Shown here piece after piece: positions 17,317 to 25,071 of a stretch of 39,903 nt of DNA. This DNA comes from a bacterium UBP1_UBA4783 (lineage in GTDB: Bacteria > Krumholzibacteriota > Krumholzibacteriia > Krumholzibacteriales > Krumholzibacteriaceae), in contig DHHB01000007.1 in the NCBI GenBank assembly GCA_002403075.1, forward strand, positions 76,193-116,095. The letters are read 5' to 3'. Every line of letters starts with the position of its first letter. Positions within the stretch are counted from its first letter, which is position 1. The translations under genes were made by a program, and so were the position numbers. A model generated the notes under the pieces. The model saw only the letters and a program-made list of their open reading frames with translations. It had not been told where the DNA came from and made no database searches.

Positions 17317-18693
17317 TCAATCGACGACCTCGAAGGTCGTCCGGGCGTCGTTGACGCGAATGATCTCCGTCTCGTCGTCGGGAACCTTGAGAAAATCCGC
17401 CACGGATTTCACGAGGCGGCGGTAGCTCATCTCGGCGCGGACGACCATCGTGCCGATCGCGGCGCCGTCGGGCACCGTCCACGTATACGTCTCGATCTTC
17501 GTCTCGCGCGGACCGATGCGGTAATCCGGGCCCTGCGATGCGGTGTTCCACTGCGCGATGGTGCGGCGCCCCTGCGGATCGAGGTACGGGAGACAAAAGA
17601 TGCGATCCCCCTCGGGGAGCGAGTCGCGCGGGAGCCCCGCGAAGCCGGGGATATCCATCATCATCCCCATATCCTGATACGCGAGCTCGTTGTTCGTGAT
17701 CGTCGCCGACTCACCCGCGAAGCCCTTGCGGTCGACGGGAAGGTGGTACTCCCTTCCGGCCGCGTCGACCGCCGTCACGCGGAGCCAGAGCTGGCGCTCC
17801 TCCGCGGAGCCCGAGGGGACCTTGTGGCCGCATTTGCCGTTGAAGGCCTGCACCGTGATGACGATCCGGTCCCCCGGCTCGACCTCGCGGTCGCTCGGGT
17901 GCATGCGGAGCTCGATCGAGCCGCGCACCTTGCCCGGATCGTGCGCGCCGTGGAAGAGGTGCTGGGCGACGTCGGGGTGCTCTTCCTTCGCCGTCACCGC
18001 GCTTCGCCCCGGCGCCCGCGGCATATGGCATACCTGACAGGGAACCCCTTCGGCGGCGTAGGGCCCTTCCTTCCACTCGAGTTGAGTCGCCTTGACCCAG
18101 ACGCCGTAGGGGGACTGCTCGTTGTGGCAGGTGCCGCAGTACTCGGCGCCGCGGATGAAATCGAGATAGACCGTCTCGTGGTAGGGGCTTTTGACCCCCT
18201 CGCGGTTCCCTCGCTTCACGCGGCCCGGCTCGACGATATAGTTGTAGTTGACGGAGGGCTCGCCCGTCCGCTCGACGATGACGTGGCAGAGGTCGCACGA
18301 GACCCCTTCGTTCGCCCTGCTTCCCGCCTCGGGACGAGGCGGCGGCACGTCCCCCGCGAGAAACGAGACCGGCGCGTGGCAGCCGTTGCAGCCGGCCTTG
18401 ACGTCCGCGACCTTCGGATCCTTCTCCGCATGCGGGATAGCGAGCTCGAAGTACTCGATCTCGTCCCAGTGATGCGTGTACGCCTGAGACATCATCGACT
18501 GCGTCCATTGCTCGTAGATGTCCGTATGGCACTGTCGGCAGGTCACGGGGCGCTCGAAGTTCTCGTACCGGTACATGCCAAGCGCTTCGTCGCCTCCCTT
18601 TTTGACCTGAGCGACGAGCGGAGGAAGCGCCGCCAGCACGCCGAGCGCGGCGCATGCCACTATGAACGGCAATCTTCGCACGAAAAACCTCAC
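17317..18693 (-). CDS. pentahaem c-type cytochrome (exported)
   Basis: A 458-residue protein with one N-terminal membrane or signal segment ('LPFIVACAALGVLAALPP') and five CxxCH haem sites: CRQCH (C52-H56), CNGCH, CDLCH, CGTCH and CQVCH. The arrangement resembles cytochrome c-554/HAO-like multihaem proteins, followed by a C-terminal beta domain of about 200 residues. That beta domain contains 'GDRIVITVQAFNGKCGHKVP', a potential extra metal site. It is a periplasmic or surface electron carrier by inference. The start is GTG at 18693 with GGAG nine bases upstream; the frame opens further but lacks a signal sequence there. It is first gene of the operon running to ggt. Confidence 0.85.
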   Translation of the reverse strand: MRFFVRRLPFIVACAALGVLAALPPLVAQVKKGGDEALGMYRYENFERPVTCRQCHTDIYEQWTQSMMSQAYTHHWDEIEYFELAIPHAEKDPKVADVKAGCNGCHAPVSFLAGDVPPPRPEAGSRANEGVSCDLCHVIVERTGEPSVNYNYIVEPGRVKRGNREGVKSPYHETVYLDFIRGAEYCGTCHNEQSPYGVWVKATQLEWKEGPYAAEGVPCQVCHMPRAPGRSAVTAKEEHPDVAQHLFHGAHDPGKVRGSIELRMHPSDREVEPGDRIVITVQAFNGKCGHKVPSGSAEERQLWLRVTAVDAAGREYHLPVDRKGFAGESATITNNELAYQDMGMMMDIPGFAGLPRDSLPEGDRIFCLPYLDPQGRRTIAQWNTASQGPDYRIGPRETKIETYTWTVPDGAAIGTMVVRAEMSYRRLVKSVADFLKVPDDETEIIRVNDARTTFEVVD

Positions 18694-18762
18694 TCCGGGT
18701 TTCTCCGGGACAAAGCGCCCCGGCAGACGGGAACCGCGTGTTTCGATTATTAAGACAAAGCG

Positions 18763-18790
18763 ATTATAGAGGGTTATAGCGGAAGTACAA
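18763..18790 (-). promoter_or_regulatory. promoter of the cytochrome-peptidase operon
   Basis: On minus, TTGTAC (18785-18790) is followed after 16 bases by a perfect TATAAT (18763-18768). Initiation near 18756 gives a leader of about 63 bases before the GTG at 18693. It lies inside the fragment of a response-regulator gene. The -35 is weak, which would suit activator control. Confidence 0.5.
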
Positions 18791-18911
18791 ACGATATTTT
18801 CGGCGAGCGGTCCGAATATGCAACGGCGACGGAACGAGGGAGATGCCATGCCGCGAGAAGGTCGTCGAGAAAACCGACATCGTCCTAGACGATGAGTATC
18901 TCCTTCGGCAT
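18774..18911 (-). pseudogene. response-regulator receiver-domain remnant with internal amber stop
   Basis: Reading leftward from an ATG at 18911 gives 'MPKEILIV', then TAG (18887-18885), then 'DDVGFLDDLLAAWHLP' and further residues to a TAA at 18776-18774. This aligns with the N-terminus of the NtrC-type protein encoded just upstream ('RILIVDDDTTFLEDISFML'). The TAG occupies the slot of the first acidic residue, and one base change from GAG would explain it. Only about 45 codons remain; no phosphorylation-site strand or later receiver motif is found. A GGAG lies upstream of the ATG. The match is short and may be chance. Confidence 0.45.
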
Positions 18912-19225
18912 CGCCCCGCGCTCCGCCGCCTCTTTGCATCCCCTCCGGCCAAAACGGAAATCCATCTCTTCCCCTAGAGACTCACGATACACGAACGATG
19001 GATATCCCCGCCGGTGTTCGCTGCGAGATCCGTCGGATGCCGTCTTCCATTGCAGAATGCATACCGTATCCGTGGAAATCGATTTCTTCCGCGCCGCAAA
19101 GACGGCAACCTGCAACGAGGACAACGGAATATCGAATGGATAATGTTTCGAGGCGGGAGAATGGGCGCTACGCAGGAGACAACTGCGGTTGCTGCGCGTA
19201 CGATGTGGTTGCACCGCGACGGCCG
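18912..19225. other. non-coding gap between sigma-54 activator gene and receiver remnant
   Basis: These 314 bases have no frame with a convincing protein. Open frames on both strands give low-complexity or basic translations without motifs. No terminator with a T run is seen after the activator stop at 19226. The region may be the decayed remains of the gene whose start is described at 18774-18911. Confidence 0.4.
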
Positions 19226-20635
19226 CTAGGACAGGCCATTTTTAGCGTCTCCCGGGATGTCGGCAGAACGCAACCGCTGTTGTTTCGAGTCTTCAATCTC
19301 CATGAGAATTTTGCGCAGCCCCCACTCCGAAAGCCCCATGCGCGCCGCCGCCTCGGCGACGTTTCCGCCGCAGGAGGCGAGAACGGGGCGAACGTAACGC
19401 CGTTTGAACTCCCTCATGACCGTATCGCGCGCCTCGAGATAGGGCAGGCGCAACAGATCTTGCGTCGAGGAGGCATCAGGGCGCTCCTCGGAAAGCTCGT
19501 CCGGCATGATGAGCTCGCCCTGGCCCACGAGGCGCTCCACCACGCGCTCGAGCTCCCGAACGTTTCCCGGCCAGTCGTGCCCGCAGAGTGTCCGGAGCAT
19601 CTCCGCGTTCAACTCGGGCGTCGGCATTCCCAGATCCCTCGCCGTGCGCCGGGCGAAATAGCGGGCGAGCAGCGGTATGTCCTCGATCCGGTCCCGGAGC
19701 GGCGGCACGGCGACCGGAAACGCGTTCAGACGATAGTAGAGGTCCTCCCGGAGAACGCCCTTCTTGAGCGCCTCCGGAATGGCGCGGTTCGTGGAGGCGA
19801 TGAGCCGTCCCCGGAACCTGATCGACCTGCCGCCGCCGATACGCTCGAACTCCATCTGATCGACGGCGCGCAGCAGCTTCGCCTGGCTGCCCGAATCGAT
19901 CTCCGTGATCTCGTCGAGAAAGAGAACGCCGTCGGCGACGAGCTCGAACTTGCCGATGTGCCTCTCCACGGCGCCGGTGAAGGCCCCCTTCTCGTGGCCG
20001 AAGAGCTCGCTCCCGATCAGCTCCTTCGTGAACGCCGCGCAGTTGACCGCGACGAACGGTTTGCCCGGCGCCGCGAGGCGGTGAAACTCTCGCGCGACGA
20101 GCTCCTTGCCGGTCCCCGTTTCTCCCGTGACCAATACCGGGCCCTTCGACCTCGCCGCGGCGGCGATCGCGCGACGGAGAGCCGCCATGGGGCCGCTCTT
20201 TCCTATCATCCCTCCCTGAGCCCGCCCGGCCCCGGCCGAAAGCTCCCGGGCGATACGCTCCAGGATCCGCTCCCTGAGCGCTCTCGTGATCTTGCGCTCG
20301 AGATCGGCGAGATCGGGCCTCTTGTCTATGTAATCGACCGCGCCCTTCTTGAAGGCCGTCGCGGCGGAGGCCGACGACGTGTCTCTCGTCACCATGAACA
20401 CGGGCAGATCGGGCTCCTCGGCGTGCATCGCGTCGAGGACGCCGAAGCCGTCGATCCCCCTGCCGAGATCGATATCGAGCAGCACGGCGTCCCACGAAAC
20501 GCTCCGGAAGGCGGCGAGCGCCTCGGCGCCCGACTTCGCGAAGCCGAGCTCGTACCGGTCCCGCAGCATGAACGATATGTCCTCGAGAAACGTCGTGTCG
20601 TCGTCGACGATGAGTATGCGAAGCTTTTCGCTCAT
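19226..20635 (-). CDS. NtrC-family sigma-54-dependent response regulator
   Basis: A 469-residue transcription activator. A receiver domain (1-120) has acidic D11-D13, phosphoacceptor D54 in 'DAVLLDIDLG', T83 and K105. A central AAA+ domain has Walker A 'GETGTGKE', the sigma-54 contact loop 'GAFTGA', Walker B 'GVLFLDEI' and the arginine-finger region 'YYRLNAFPV'. A Fis-type HTH lies at the C-terminus ('NVAEAAARMGLSEWGLRKIL'). No sensor kinase gene is adjacent. The start at 20635 is chosen because the earlier ATG at 20674 lies only one base after the promoter's -10 element and would be upstream of the transcript start. Targets are unknown; the cytochrome operon lies downstream on the same strand, but I see no good sigma-54 site before it. 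Confidence 0.93.
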   Translation of the reverse strand: MSEKLRILIVDDDTTFLEDISFMLRDRYELGFAKSGAEALAAFRSVSWDAVLLDIDLGRGIDGFGVLDAMHAEEPDLPVFMVTRDTSSASAATAFKKGAVDYIDKRPDLADLERKITRALRERILERIARELSAGAGRAQGGMIGKSGPMAALRRAIAAAARSKGPVLVTGETGTGKELVAREFHRLAAPGKPFVAVNCAAFTKELIGSELFGHEKGAFTGAVERHIGKFELVADGVLFLDEITEIDSGSQAKLLRAVDQMEFERIGGGRSIRFRGRLIASTNRAIPEALKKGVLREDLYYRLNAFPVAVPPLRDRIEDIPLLARYFARRTARDLGMPTPELNAEMLRTLCGHDWPGNVRELERVVERLVGQGELIMPDELSEERPDASSTQDLLRLPYLEARDTVMREFKRRYVRPVLASCGGNVAEAAARMGLSEWGLRKILMEIEDSKQQRLRSADIPGDAKNGLS

Positions 20636-20675
20636 TCCCCGGCGGACTTCCCCAGTCGGATGATGATGTTCCATC

Positions 20676-20705
20676 AGTATATTCCAGAGCGACGGCGGGG
20701 GTCAA
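20676..20705 (-). promoter_or_regulatory. sigma-70-type promoter of the NtrC-family gene
   Basis: On minus, TTGACC (20700-20705), 18 bases, then TATACT (20676-20681). Both match consensus at five of six positions. The transcript would begin near 20669 and give a leader of about 33 bases. Confidence 0.7.
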
Positions 20706-20740
20706 CGGTCAAAAGCGATCCGGTTATGAAGGACCGCCGC

Positions 20741-20770
20741 AAAAAAAGGGCCGGCCCCGAAGGCCGGCCC
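20741..20770 (-). terminator. terminator of the first WGAIK-tail gene
   Basis: A 9-bp GC stem (20762-20770 with 20748-20756, loop 20757-20761) is followed on minus by seven Ts (20747-20741). It is a classical intrinsic terminator, 28 bases after the stop at 20799. Confidence 0.92.
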
Positions 20771-20798
20771 CGCGAGATAAGCACCTTGGCCGTCATAT

Positions 20799-21506
20799 CT
20801 AACGATAGAGATCCTTGATCGCTCCCCACGTGCTCGTCTCGGTCGCCGTGGGATCGCAGATGATGTTGAGCGTGACGCAGCAGATGTCATGGAGCTCGCC
20901 GCCGTTCGCGCCGCAGAGGAAGGGCGGGTAGTTCGCGGGCATCGGAGCCCCGTCGCCCGTCTTCCAGATGAGCATCGTGTTCGCGAGGCTGTAATCGATG
21001 AAGCAGTACGGGCAATCGGCGAACTGGCCCCGCAGCGTGATATTCGACGTGACGCCGACGATCATCCCCATGTAGTAGCTTACCTTCGTGCCGACGTTGT
21101 AATAGGTGATCGTCCCGCTGAAATCCCCGAGCCCGTCCCCCCACGTGTGCGCGCCGCTCAGCCAGAAGAATCCGCCCGTATAGTTGGTGACGTAGTCTAT
21201 CCAGCCGGTGCCGCTCGAGTTGATGGAGCGCGCGGTTTCGACCGCGCCCGCCGCGTCGATCGCCATGCCCCAGATCTTCCACTGCGTGCCGAGCGCAACG
21301 CCGTTCCACGACTCCGCGTTTTGCGTGTTGCCGGGCACGCCGGGGCCGGCGCCCGCGCAGAACGCCTCGGAGGCGCGGCCGCCGATCATCGTTCCGTCGA
21401 GCGTCTTGTAGGATCCCGGAGCGGGCTGATGCGCGCACTGGGCGGCGACGACGGAGGAAACCAGCATCGCGAGCGCCACGACGAGAAATATTCTCAAAAG
21501 CTTCAT
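20799..21506 (-). CDS. secreted cysteine-rich protein with C-terminal WGAIKxxYR tail, copy 1
   Basis: A 235-residue exported protein that I do not recognise. A signal peptide ends near 'SSVVAAQC'. The mature part is rich in G, W, Y and T and probably beta-sheet: 'GTMIGGRASEAFCAGAGPG', 'WKIWGMAIDAAGAVETAR', 'GWIDYVTNYTGG'. Eight cysteines, including CPYC and a CC pair, are conserved in the paralogue at 21752-22459, which suggests disulfides. The final residues are 'ETSTWGAIKDLYR'. The same tail ends the paralogue and an unrelated protein at 31951-32334. The ATG at 21506 follows GGGGAGG. It has its own consensus promoter, a long structured leader and a terminator, so it is probably strongly expressed alone. 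Confidence 0.85.
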   Translation of the reverse strand: MKLLRIFLVVALAMLVSSVVAAQCAHQPAPGSYKTLDGTMIGGRASEAFCAGAGPGVPGNTQNAESWNGVALGTQWKIWGMAIDAAGAVETARSINSSGTGWIDYVTNYTGGFFWLSGAHTWGDGLGDFSGTITYYNVGTKVSYYMGMIVGVTSNITLRGQFADCPYCFIDYSLANTMLIWKTGDGAPMPANYPPFLCGANGGELHDICCVTLNIICDPTATETSTWGAIKDLYR

Positions 21507-21570
21507 TTCGTCCTCCCCTCTCGGACTTCAAAACATGGGCTATGTAACTGATTGATTAACAAGAGACTCT

Positions 21571-21639
21571 GAAAAGCATCCCCCCTCCGGCGGTCCAAAC
21601 CCGATTGCAGCCGCTGCTGCCGCCGACCGATAGCTTTTC
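21571..21639 (-). ncRNA. structured 5' leader of the first WGAIK-tail gene
   Basis: The leader between the promoter and the ATG at 21506 is about 155 bases. Within it GAAAAGC (21571-21577) pairs with GCTTTTC (21633-21639). This extends by ATC/GAT (21578-21580 with 21629-21631) around one bulged base. Inside, a 6-bp stem (21588-21593 with 21620-21625) encloses a small GCAGC/GCTGC hairpin. It could be a riboswitch, a protein-binding leader or an mRNA stabiliser. I cannot match it to a known class. Confidence 0.45.
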
Positions 21640-21667
21640 CGATTCTGGTTGAGAATTGACCGATGCA

Positions 21668-21697
21668 ATTATATCCCCAAACGCACGCCGTTGTCAA
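21668..21697 (-). promoter_or_regulatory. consensus promoter of the first WGAIK-tail gene
   Basis: On minus, TTGACA (21692-21697), 18 bases, then TATAAT (21668-21673): both hexamers perfect. It begins four bases after the T run of the upstream gene's terminator. Confidence 0.88.
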
Positions 21698-21700
21698 TCC

Positions 21701-21728
21701 AAAAGGGGGCCGCCGAGGAGCGGCCCCC
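21701..21728 (-). terminator. terminator of the second WGAIK-tail gene
   Basis: A 9-bp stem (21720-21728 with 21705-21713) with the six-base loop 21714-21719 is followed on minus by TTTT (21704-21701). It lies 23 bases after the stop at 21752. Confidence 0.82.
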
Positions 21729-21751
21729 CTGGATAATCGGCTCTCCCGGAC

Positions 21752-22459
21752 CTACCGGTAAAAGCCCTTTATGGCCCCCCAGGTGCTCGATTCCGTCGCG
21801 ATGGGCACGCAGTGTATCTTGGCCAGAACGCAGCACACCTCGAACAGCTCTCCCATGGCCGCGCCGCACTCGAATGCGGGATAGCCGGCCGGCATGGTCG
21901 TCGGATATCCGGTCCGCCAAGCGAGCATCGCGTTCGAGATCGCGTATTCGATCGAGCAGCCCGGGCAGCCGTCGAATACGCCCGTCATGAAGATGTTCGA
22001 CGTAACGCCGACGGTCTGCCACCCGGCGTAGGTCACGCGCGCGCCGACGTTGAAATAGGTGACCGTTCCCGTGAAGTCCGCGGCGCCGTTGCCCCAGATA
22101 TGATTGCCGTCGAGCCAATACTGCCCGCCGGTGTAGTTCGTCGAGTAATCGATCCAGCCGTTGCCGTTCGCATCGAAGAAGCGCGCCGTTTCGACCGCTC
22201 CCGCCGCGTCGATCGCCATGCCCCATACCCGCCACTGCGTTCCGAGCTCCGCGCCGTTCCACGAAGCTGCGGACTCGGTATTTCCCGGCTGCCCGGGTCC
22301 CGCGCCGCTGCACCACGCCTCCGACGCCCGGCCGCCGATCATCGTTCCGCCGTATGTCGAGTACGTGCCGTCCTTCGGCGAGTTCGGGCAAGCGGCGAAA
22401 ACACTCGAAGAAATGAGAACAGCCGCCGCAATTCCCGCTGCGATCGCTGTAAGCTTCAC
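21752..22459 (-). CDS. secreted cysteine-rich protein with C-terminal WGAIKxxYR tail, copy 2
   Basis: A 235-residue paralogue of the protein at 20799-21506, matched along its whole length: 'GTMIGGRASEAWCSGAGPG', 'WGMAIDAAGAVETARFF', 'GWIDYSTNYTGG', 'DGCPGCSIEYAISNAMLAW'. All eight cysteines are kept. It ends 'ATESSTWGAIKGFYR'. 'DANGNGWIDYS' here resembles a calcium-binding loop of the dockerin/EF-hand type; copy 1 has 'NSSGTGWIDYV', with the acidic residues lost. The start is GTG at 22459, with AGGAGGG five bases upstream and the signal peptide 'KLTAIAAGIAAAVLISSSVF' beginning there. Function is unknown; export and abundance are likely from its sequence and promoter. Confidence 0.85.
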   Translation of the reverse strand: MKLTAIAAGIAAAVLISSSVFAACPNSPKDGTYSTYGGTMIGGRASEAWCSGAGPGQPGNTESAASWNGAELGTQWRVWGMAIDAAGAVETARFFDANGNGWIDYSTNYTGGQYWLDGNHIWGNGAADFTGTVTYFNVGARVTYAGWQTVGVTSNIFMTGVFDGCPGCSIEYAISNAMLAWRTGYPTTMPAGYPAFECGAAMGELFEVCCVLAKIHCVPIATESSTWGAIKGFYR

Positions 22460-22507
22460 GACGCCCTCCTGTCGATTAAGGGACAAACAAGGATACAATG
22501 TTTAATG

Positions 22508-22537
22508 ATTATAATTCTTAGGTGATAGCAATGTCAA
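22508..22537 (-). promoter_or_regulatory. consensus promoter of the second WGAIK-tail gene
   Basis: On minus, TTGACA (22532-22537), 18 bases, then TATAAT (22508-22513), both perfect. The surrounding DNA is markedly AT-rich for this window. Initiation near 22501 gives a leader of about 42 bases. Confidence 0.9.
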
Positions 22538-22605
22538 TTAAAATAATGGAGCATTCGCCCTAGTAATGTATCGCGGGCGGCGCTATGCGGACTCTTTTCG
22601 AGCGG

Positions 22606-24210
22606 CTACCAGCGTTCGTCGTATTTCGTCCAGAGATCGTCGCCGAGCTTCCAGTAGGCTTCCGTAAGCCTGATGCACATATCGTTCGAGTGCTTCGTGA
22701 GGTACTCGATCGCCTCCGCGGGATTTCGGGCGTGGAGCCTCGCGGTCTCGTCTTCGATCCGCTTCTGCTCCGCGAAGGCGTCCGCGTGCAGCACGTCGCG
22801 CACGGCGTACACGTCGCGGCGCATATCGCCCCACCGGTGCGCGGCGATGGAGCTCACGCGGTTCACGGCCCACCAGGCGCTCCCGGTCGTGAACGCAGGC
22901 CGCCCCTTCGGTCCTCCGAGCTCCCATGAAGCGGGCAGGTCCGTGATGCCGCAGTAGAGCGGCGCGAGGCAGGTCGCCGCGGGATTGTCCCATCCGAACC
23001 ATACGAGTCCGCCGACGGGATCCGGGAGCCACGCGCGCGACTGCGACACGAAGAAGTACACGCAGTAGTAGCGGGCGATCGTGCGCTCCCCCATCTCGTG
23101 GAGCGCGCCGTTTATCTTCCAGAGGGGCATCTGGTCGTAGTTCATGAACGGGTTCGCGTACGGGCTCTTCACGAGCTTCCCGTCCTTGCCCTTCACGAGC
23201 ATGAACTTCGTCATGTCGTAGTCCGTGTCCTCGAACGTATCCTCGAAGATCTTCATGATGTCCGCGACCGAAACCTTTTTCTCGGGTTTGATCGAGAACG
23301 GGAAGTTCTCCTGGTTCGCGTCGAACTTCCGCGACGGCGCGAGCAGGTCGAACACGCGCCACTCGCGCCGGCGGGCCCACATGGAGCTGCGCCCGTCGTA
23401 GGCGTAACAGAACTCGAACGGCTCCCCGCTTTTCGGATCGTAGAGCCCCAGCTCGATCGCGGCGCTCACGACGTTCTTCGACGCCATGAAATTGTCGCCG
23501 TCCTTGAGATCTATCCGCCGTATCCGGCTCTGGTTGGCGTTGACGCTCACGTGGTCGTCCGGCACCCGCTGGGCGGCCCATATCGCTCCGACCTTCCCCT
23601 GGCCCGGCCCGACGACCTCGAAGTGCCAGACCTCCTTCGTGTCGGCGATCGTGAGGCATTCGCCGCCGTCGTTGTAGCCGTACGCTTCGAGGAGCTCGCC
23701 GGCGAGCTTGATCGCCTCGCGCGCGGTTTTGCAGCGCTCGGCCATGAGGCGGGTGAGCTCGTAGCAGTTGATCATGCCCCGGTCGCTGCGCAGGACGTCC
23801 TTTCCGCCGAACGTCGACTCGCCGATCGCGAGTTGGTGCTCGTTCATGAGCGGATAGAAACCGTAGAGATACGCGAACGTCTCTCCCGCCTGAGGGATCG
23901 AACCCGTGTACACGAGCCCCGTCGTGTCGCCGTAGCTCTCCATGAGATCGGTCTTGAGATGTACGCGCGAGCGCGAGCCGGGCGGATGCTTCATGCGGGG
24001 AACGGCCTTGAGCCATGTGCGTCCGTCATGGCTGTCGCACGTGTGGGAGGTCATGACGGAGCCGTCCGCCGAGGCGAGTCGTCCGACCGTCATCGTCGTG
24101 CAGCCGTCGGGAACGTCCTTGGCGCGGGCGCGTCCGGGTGCGGCGGAGAGAACGAGCGCCGCGGCGCAGGCCGCGGCGAGCGGACGGAACACCTGTGTCA
24201 TCCCTCGCAT
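22606..24210 (-). CDS. C69 family dipeptidase (exported Ntn hydrolase)
   Basis: A 534-residue peptidase of the PepD/U34 family. A signal peptide 'PLAAACAAALVLSAAPGRARA' is followed by 'DGCTTMTVGRLASADGSV'. C37 is the expected N-terminal nucleophile after propeptide removal, and the text after it matches the family's CTT..VG..AS.DGS pattern. Later motifs include 'YNDGGECLTIADTKEVWHFE' and 'WAAQRVPDDHVSVNANQSRI'. It would cleave dipeptides in the periplasm. The ATG at 24210 follows AAAGGAAG. It lies 48 bases after the ZIP gene on the same strand; a 7-bp hairpin (24240-24258) without T run lies between. Confidence 0.92.
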   Translation of the reverse strand: MRGMTQVFRPLAAACAAALVLSAAPGRARAKDVPDGCTTMTVGRLASADGSVMTSHTCDSHDGRTWLKAVPRMKHPPGSRSRVHLKTDLMESYGDTTGLVYTGSIPQAGETFAYLYGFYPLMNEHQLAIGESTFGGKDVLRSDRGMINCYELTRLMAERCKTAREAIKLAGELLEAYGYNDGGECLTIADTKEVWHFEVVGPGQGKVGAIWAAQRVPDDHVSVNANQSRIRRIDLKDGDNFMASKNVVSAAIELGLYDPKSGEPFEFCYAYDGRSSMWARRREWRVFDLLAPSRKFDANQENFPFSIKPEKKVSVADIMKIFEDTFEDTDYDMTKFMLVKGKDGKLVKSPYANPFMNYDQMPLWKINGALHEMGERTIARYYCVYFFVSQSRAWLPDPVGGLVWFGWDNPAATCLAPLYCGITDLPASWELGGPKGRPAFTTGSAWWAVNRVSSIAAHRWGDMRRDVYAVRDVLHADAFAEQKRIEDETARLHARNPAEAIEYLTKHSNDMCIRLTEAYWKLGDDLWTKYDERW

Positions 24211-24258
24211 GCGCGCTTCCTTTCCCGTTCGCTTTCCGCACGGCCGAGGCGCGGCCGT

Positions 24259-25071
24259 CTAGGAAAGCGCCACGTCGAGAATCATCATGAGCACGAATCC
24301 GAAAATCGTTCCGATCGTCGCGATATCCGAGTTGCCTCCCGTCTGCGACTCCGGGATGACCTCTTCGACCACGACGTAGATCATGGCTCCCGCGGCGAAC
24401 CCGAGAGCGTACGGCATGAGGGCCTGCGAGGCGGAGACGGCGATAACGCCCGCGACCCCGGCGGCGGGCTCGACGACGGCGGAAAGCTGGCCGTACCAGA
24501 AGCTCCGAAGACGCGACATGCCGTCCCGCCGGAGCGGCATCGACACGGCGATCCCCTCCGGAAGGTTCTGCAGGCCGAGGCCGATCGTGAGCGCGACCGC
24601 GGCGGCGACCGTGGCGTGGCCGAGTCCCGCCGCCGCCACGCCGAAAACGACGCCGATGGCGAGCCCTTCCGGAATGTTGTGAAGCGTAATGGCGAGGATG
24701 AGGAGCGTGCTCCGGCGCCACGACGTATGGACGCCCTCGGCCTTGTCCATCGTGAGCCCGCCGTGCAGGTGCGGCAGGATGAAATCGATCAGGCGAAGCG
24801 CCGCCGCACCGAGCACGAATCCGGCCGCGGGCGGAAGCCAGCAGGGCAGGGACCCGTCCATGCAAAGCCGCACGGCCGGCGCGAGGAGCGACCAGAAGCT
24901 CGCCGATATCATGACGCCCGCCGCGAAGCCGAGCATCATGTCGAGGAACTTGTCGTTCAGCCCCTTGAAGAAAAAGACGGCGGAGGCGCCGAGCGCTGTC
25001 ATGAGCCAGGTGAATACGGTCGCGATGAGTGTCTGCGTGACGGGATCGAGACGGGACAAGAGATCAATCAC
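24259..25071 (-). CDS. ZIP family divalent metal transporter (GufA-like)
   Basis: A 270-residue inner-membrane protein with about eight membrane helices. The paired metal-site motifs of ZIP transporters are present: H131 and E135 in 'HNIPEG', N169 and E172 in 'QNLPEG', and 'EEVIPE' (E236/E237) late in the protein. A histidine in 'PHLHGG' lies in the loop before them. It imports Zn2+, Fe2+ or Mn2+; the sequence does not tell which, but the iron and oxidative-stress neighbours favour iron or manganese. The start is GTG at 25071, overlapping the korB stop by eight bases (GTGATTGA), with GGAGGAG nine bases upstream. Confidence 0.92.
   Translation of the reverse strand: MIDLLSRLDPVTQTLIATVFTWLMTALGASAVFFFKGLNDKFLDMMLGFAAGVMISASFWSLLAPAVRLCMDGSLPCWLPPAAGFVLGAAALRLIDFILPHLHGGLTMDKAEGVHTSWRRSTLLILAITLHNIPEGLAIGVVFGVAAAGLGHATVAAAVALTIGLGLQNLPEGIAVSMPLRRDGMSRLRSFWYGQLSAVVEPAAGVAGVIAVSASQALMPYALGFAAGAMIYVVVEEVIPESQTGGNSDIATIGTIFGFVLMMILDVALS

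Noticed and set aside
18694..18911. Possible sigma-54 promoter before the cytochrome operon (TGGCAT...TCGTT)
   Set aside because: The -12 GC is replaced by GT and the spacing is not met by any other candidate; a sigma-70-like TATAAT is a better fit.
18885..19214. 109-codon minus-strand frame between the regulator and cytochrome genes
   Set aside because: Only its last eight codons resemble a protein, the receiver start described separately; the rest is without motif or ribosome site.
20636..20674. Earlier ATG (20674) as start of the NtrC-type protein
   Set aside because: It lies directly behind the -10 element, upstream of the expected transcript start, and adds residues not seen in the family.
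24240..24258. ACGGCCG/CGGCCGT hairpin between ZIP and C69 genes as a terminator
   Set aside because: It has a stem of only seven pairs and no T run, and the two genes are 48 bases apart on the same strand.
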